A stretch of 64,000 nt of DNA, taken from the NCBI RefSeq assembly GCF_035918095.1, contig NZ_CP109137.1, positions 7,566,001 through 7,630,000 on the forward strand. Direction: 5' to 3'. Shown in pieces: positions 63,716-64,000 of this stretch (its first letter is position 1; every line of letters begins with the position of its first letter). This stretch comes from Streptomyces sp. NBC_01750. Lineage in GTDB: Bacteria; Actinomycetota; Actinomycetes; Streptomycetales; Streptomycetaceae. The notes under the pieces were generated by a model, which saw only the letters and a list, made by a program, of their open reading frames with translations, was not told the DNA's origin and searched no databases. The position numbers and the translations under genes were made by a program.

Positions 63716-64000
63716 GCGACAGCTCGCGCAGGACCAGGTCCATGACCTCCTGCTTGTCCTCTCCGGCAGGAGCACTGCCGCCGCTCAGCAGGTGTACGGC
63801 GTTGAGGAGCTGGTCGATCGCCAGGCTCTCGCCCGCCGCTACACGCCCGACGAAGGCCTCGATCAGCAGGTCGACCGCCCCGGACCGTTCCGTATCCGTA
63901 CCGATCCGCAGATGCGCCTCGACCACCCGGCGCAGCGCGTCGACCGTCGGCTGCGGCATGGTGTAGCGGATGCAGCGCCGCAGGAAGGCCGCGGGGAAGT
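63708..64000 (-). CDS. MoxR-type AAA+ ATPase, C-terminal part (5' part outside window)
   Basis: The last 97 codons are present: FPAAFLRRCIRYTMPQPTVD then ALRRVVEAHLRIGTDTERSG, followed by a helical lid ending EVMDLVLRELSRA. FLRRCIRY is the sensor-2-like region of the MoxR AAA+ ATPases that sit beside SAV_2336-type proteins in actinobacteria. Its stop lies inside the start of the 1,649-aa gene, so the two are coupled. The P-loop and Walker B lie beyond the window and cannot be checked. Confidence 0.78.
   Translation of the reverse strand, partial: FPAAFLRRCIRYTMPQPTVDALRRVVEAHLRIGTDTERSGAVDLLIEAFVGRVAAGESLAIDQLLNAVHLLSGGSAPAGEDKQEVMDLVLRELSRA

Overview
The window is high-GC actinobacterial DNA, almost certainly Streptomyces. 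The signs are GC-rich third positions, many GTG starts, ATGA and GTGA stop/start overlaps, a conservon (cvnABCD), a hopanoid cluster in the Streptomyces order, a c-di-AMP riboswitch before a LysM/M23 gene, and a rare TTA codon.

Layout. (a) 1-11.6 kb: hopanoid operon (hpnE, cut by the window edge; polyprenyl synthase; shc; hpnG; hpnH; ispG; dxs; hpnO). It carries its own MEP-pathway genes for isoprenoid supply. It is followed by a palindrome, an XRE-cupin regulator and a 50-aa membrane protein. (b) 11.6-25.4 kb: housekeeping and catabolic genes: phosphatase, GH36 alpha-galactosidase, riboswitch plus LysM-M23 peptidase, SGNH hydrolase, a decayed SDR gene, PfkB kinase, TetR, an amino-acid dehydrogenase coupled to a ThDP enzyme, AhpD-like protein, F420/FMN protein and MBL-fold hydrolase. 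(c) 25.7-29.6 kb: conservon cvnABCD plus a GAF protein. (d) 29.7-32.0 kb: a TTA-containing acyl-CoA dehydrogenase and an MmcQ/YjbR protein. (e) 32.2-43.2 kb: a segment bounded by two identical tRNA-Pro(GGG) genes. It holds a 2OG-Fe(II) oxygenase, a cytochrome b/molybdopterin fusion with a membrane partner, a P450, cobK and cobF, lutABC, a DUF309 gene and decayed GntR and HxlR fragments. (f) 43.4-58.8 kb: amidase with FG-GAP repeats, ECF sigma operon, TetR, amino-acid permease, an unknown 331-aa protein, a glycerol-phosphate-type operon (FGGY kinase plus two FAD proteins), a membrane-anchored LPMO and an Ada-AlkA fusion. (g) 58.8-64 kb: a 1,649-aa multidomain protein behind a MoxR-type AAA+ gene cut by the window edge.

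The most unusual locus is (g). In order the protein has a SAV_2336/vWA-like N-terminus, an NB-ARC/STAND NTPase, a TPR array, a class III nucleotide-cyclase-like domain and a C-terminus that follows the NaeI restriction enzyme end to end. The NaeI-like catalytic Asp and Lys are replaced, and the cyclase transition-state Asn appears to be Asp. This looks like a signalling or conflict (defence-type) protein that uses a dead restriction enzyme as a DNA-recognition or regulatory module.

The window also has several decayed genes and several short exact or near-exact tandem duplications at or near gene ends, which point to active replication-slippage remodelling. No insertion sequence, integrase or CRISPR array was seen.
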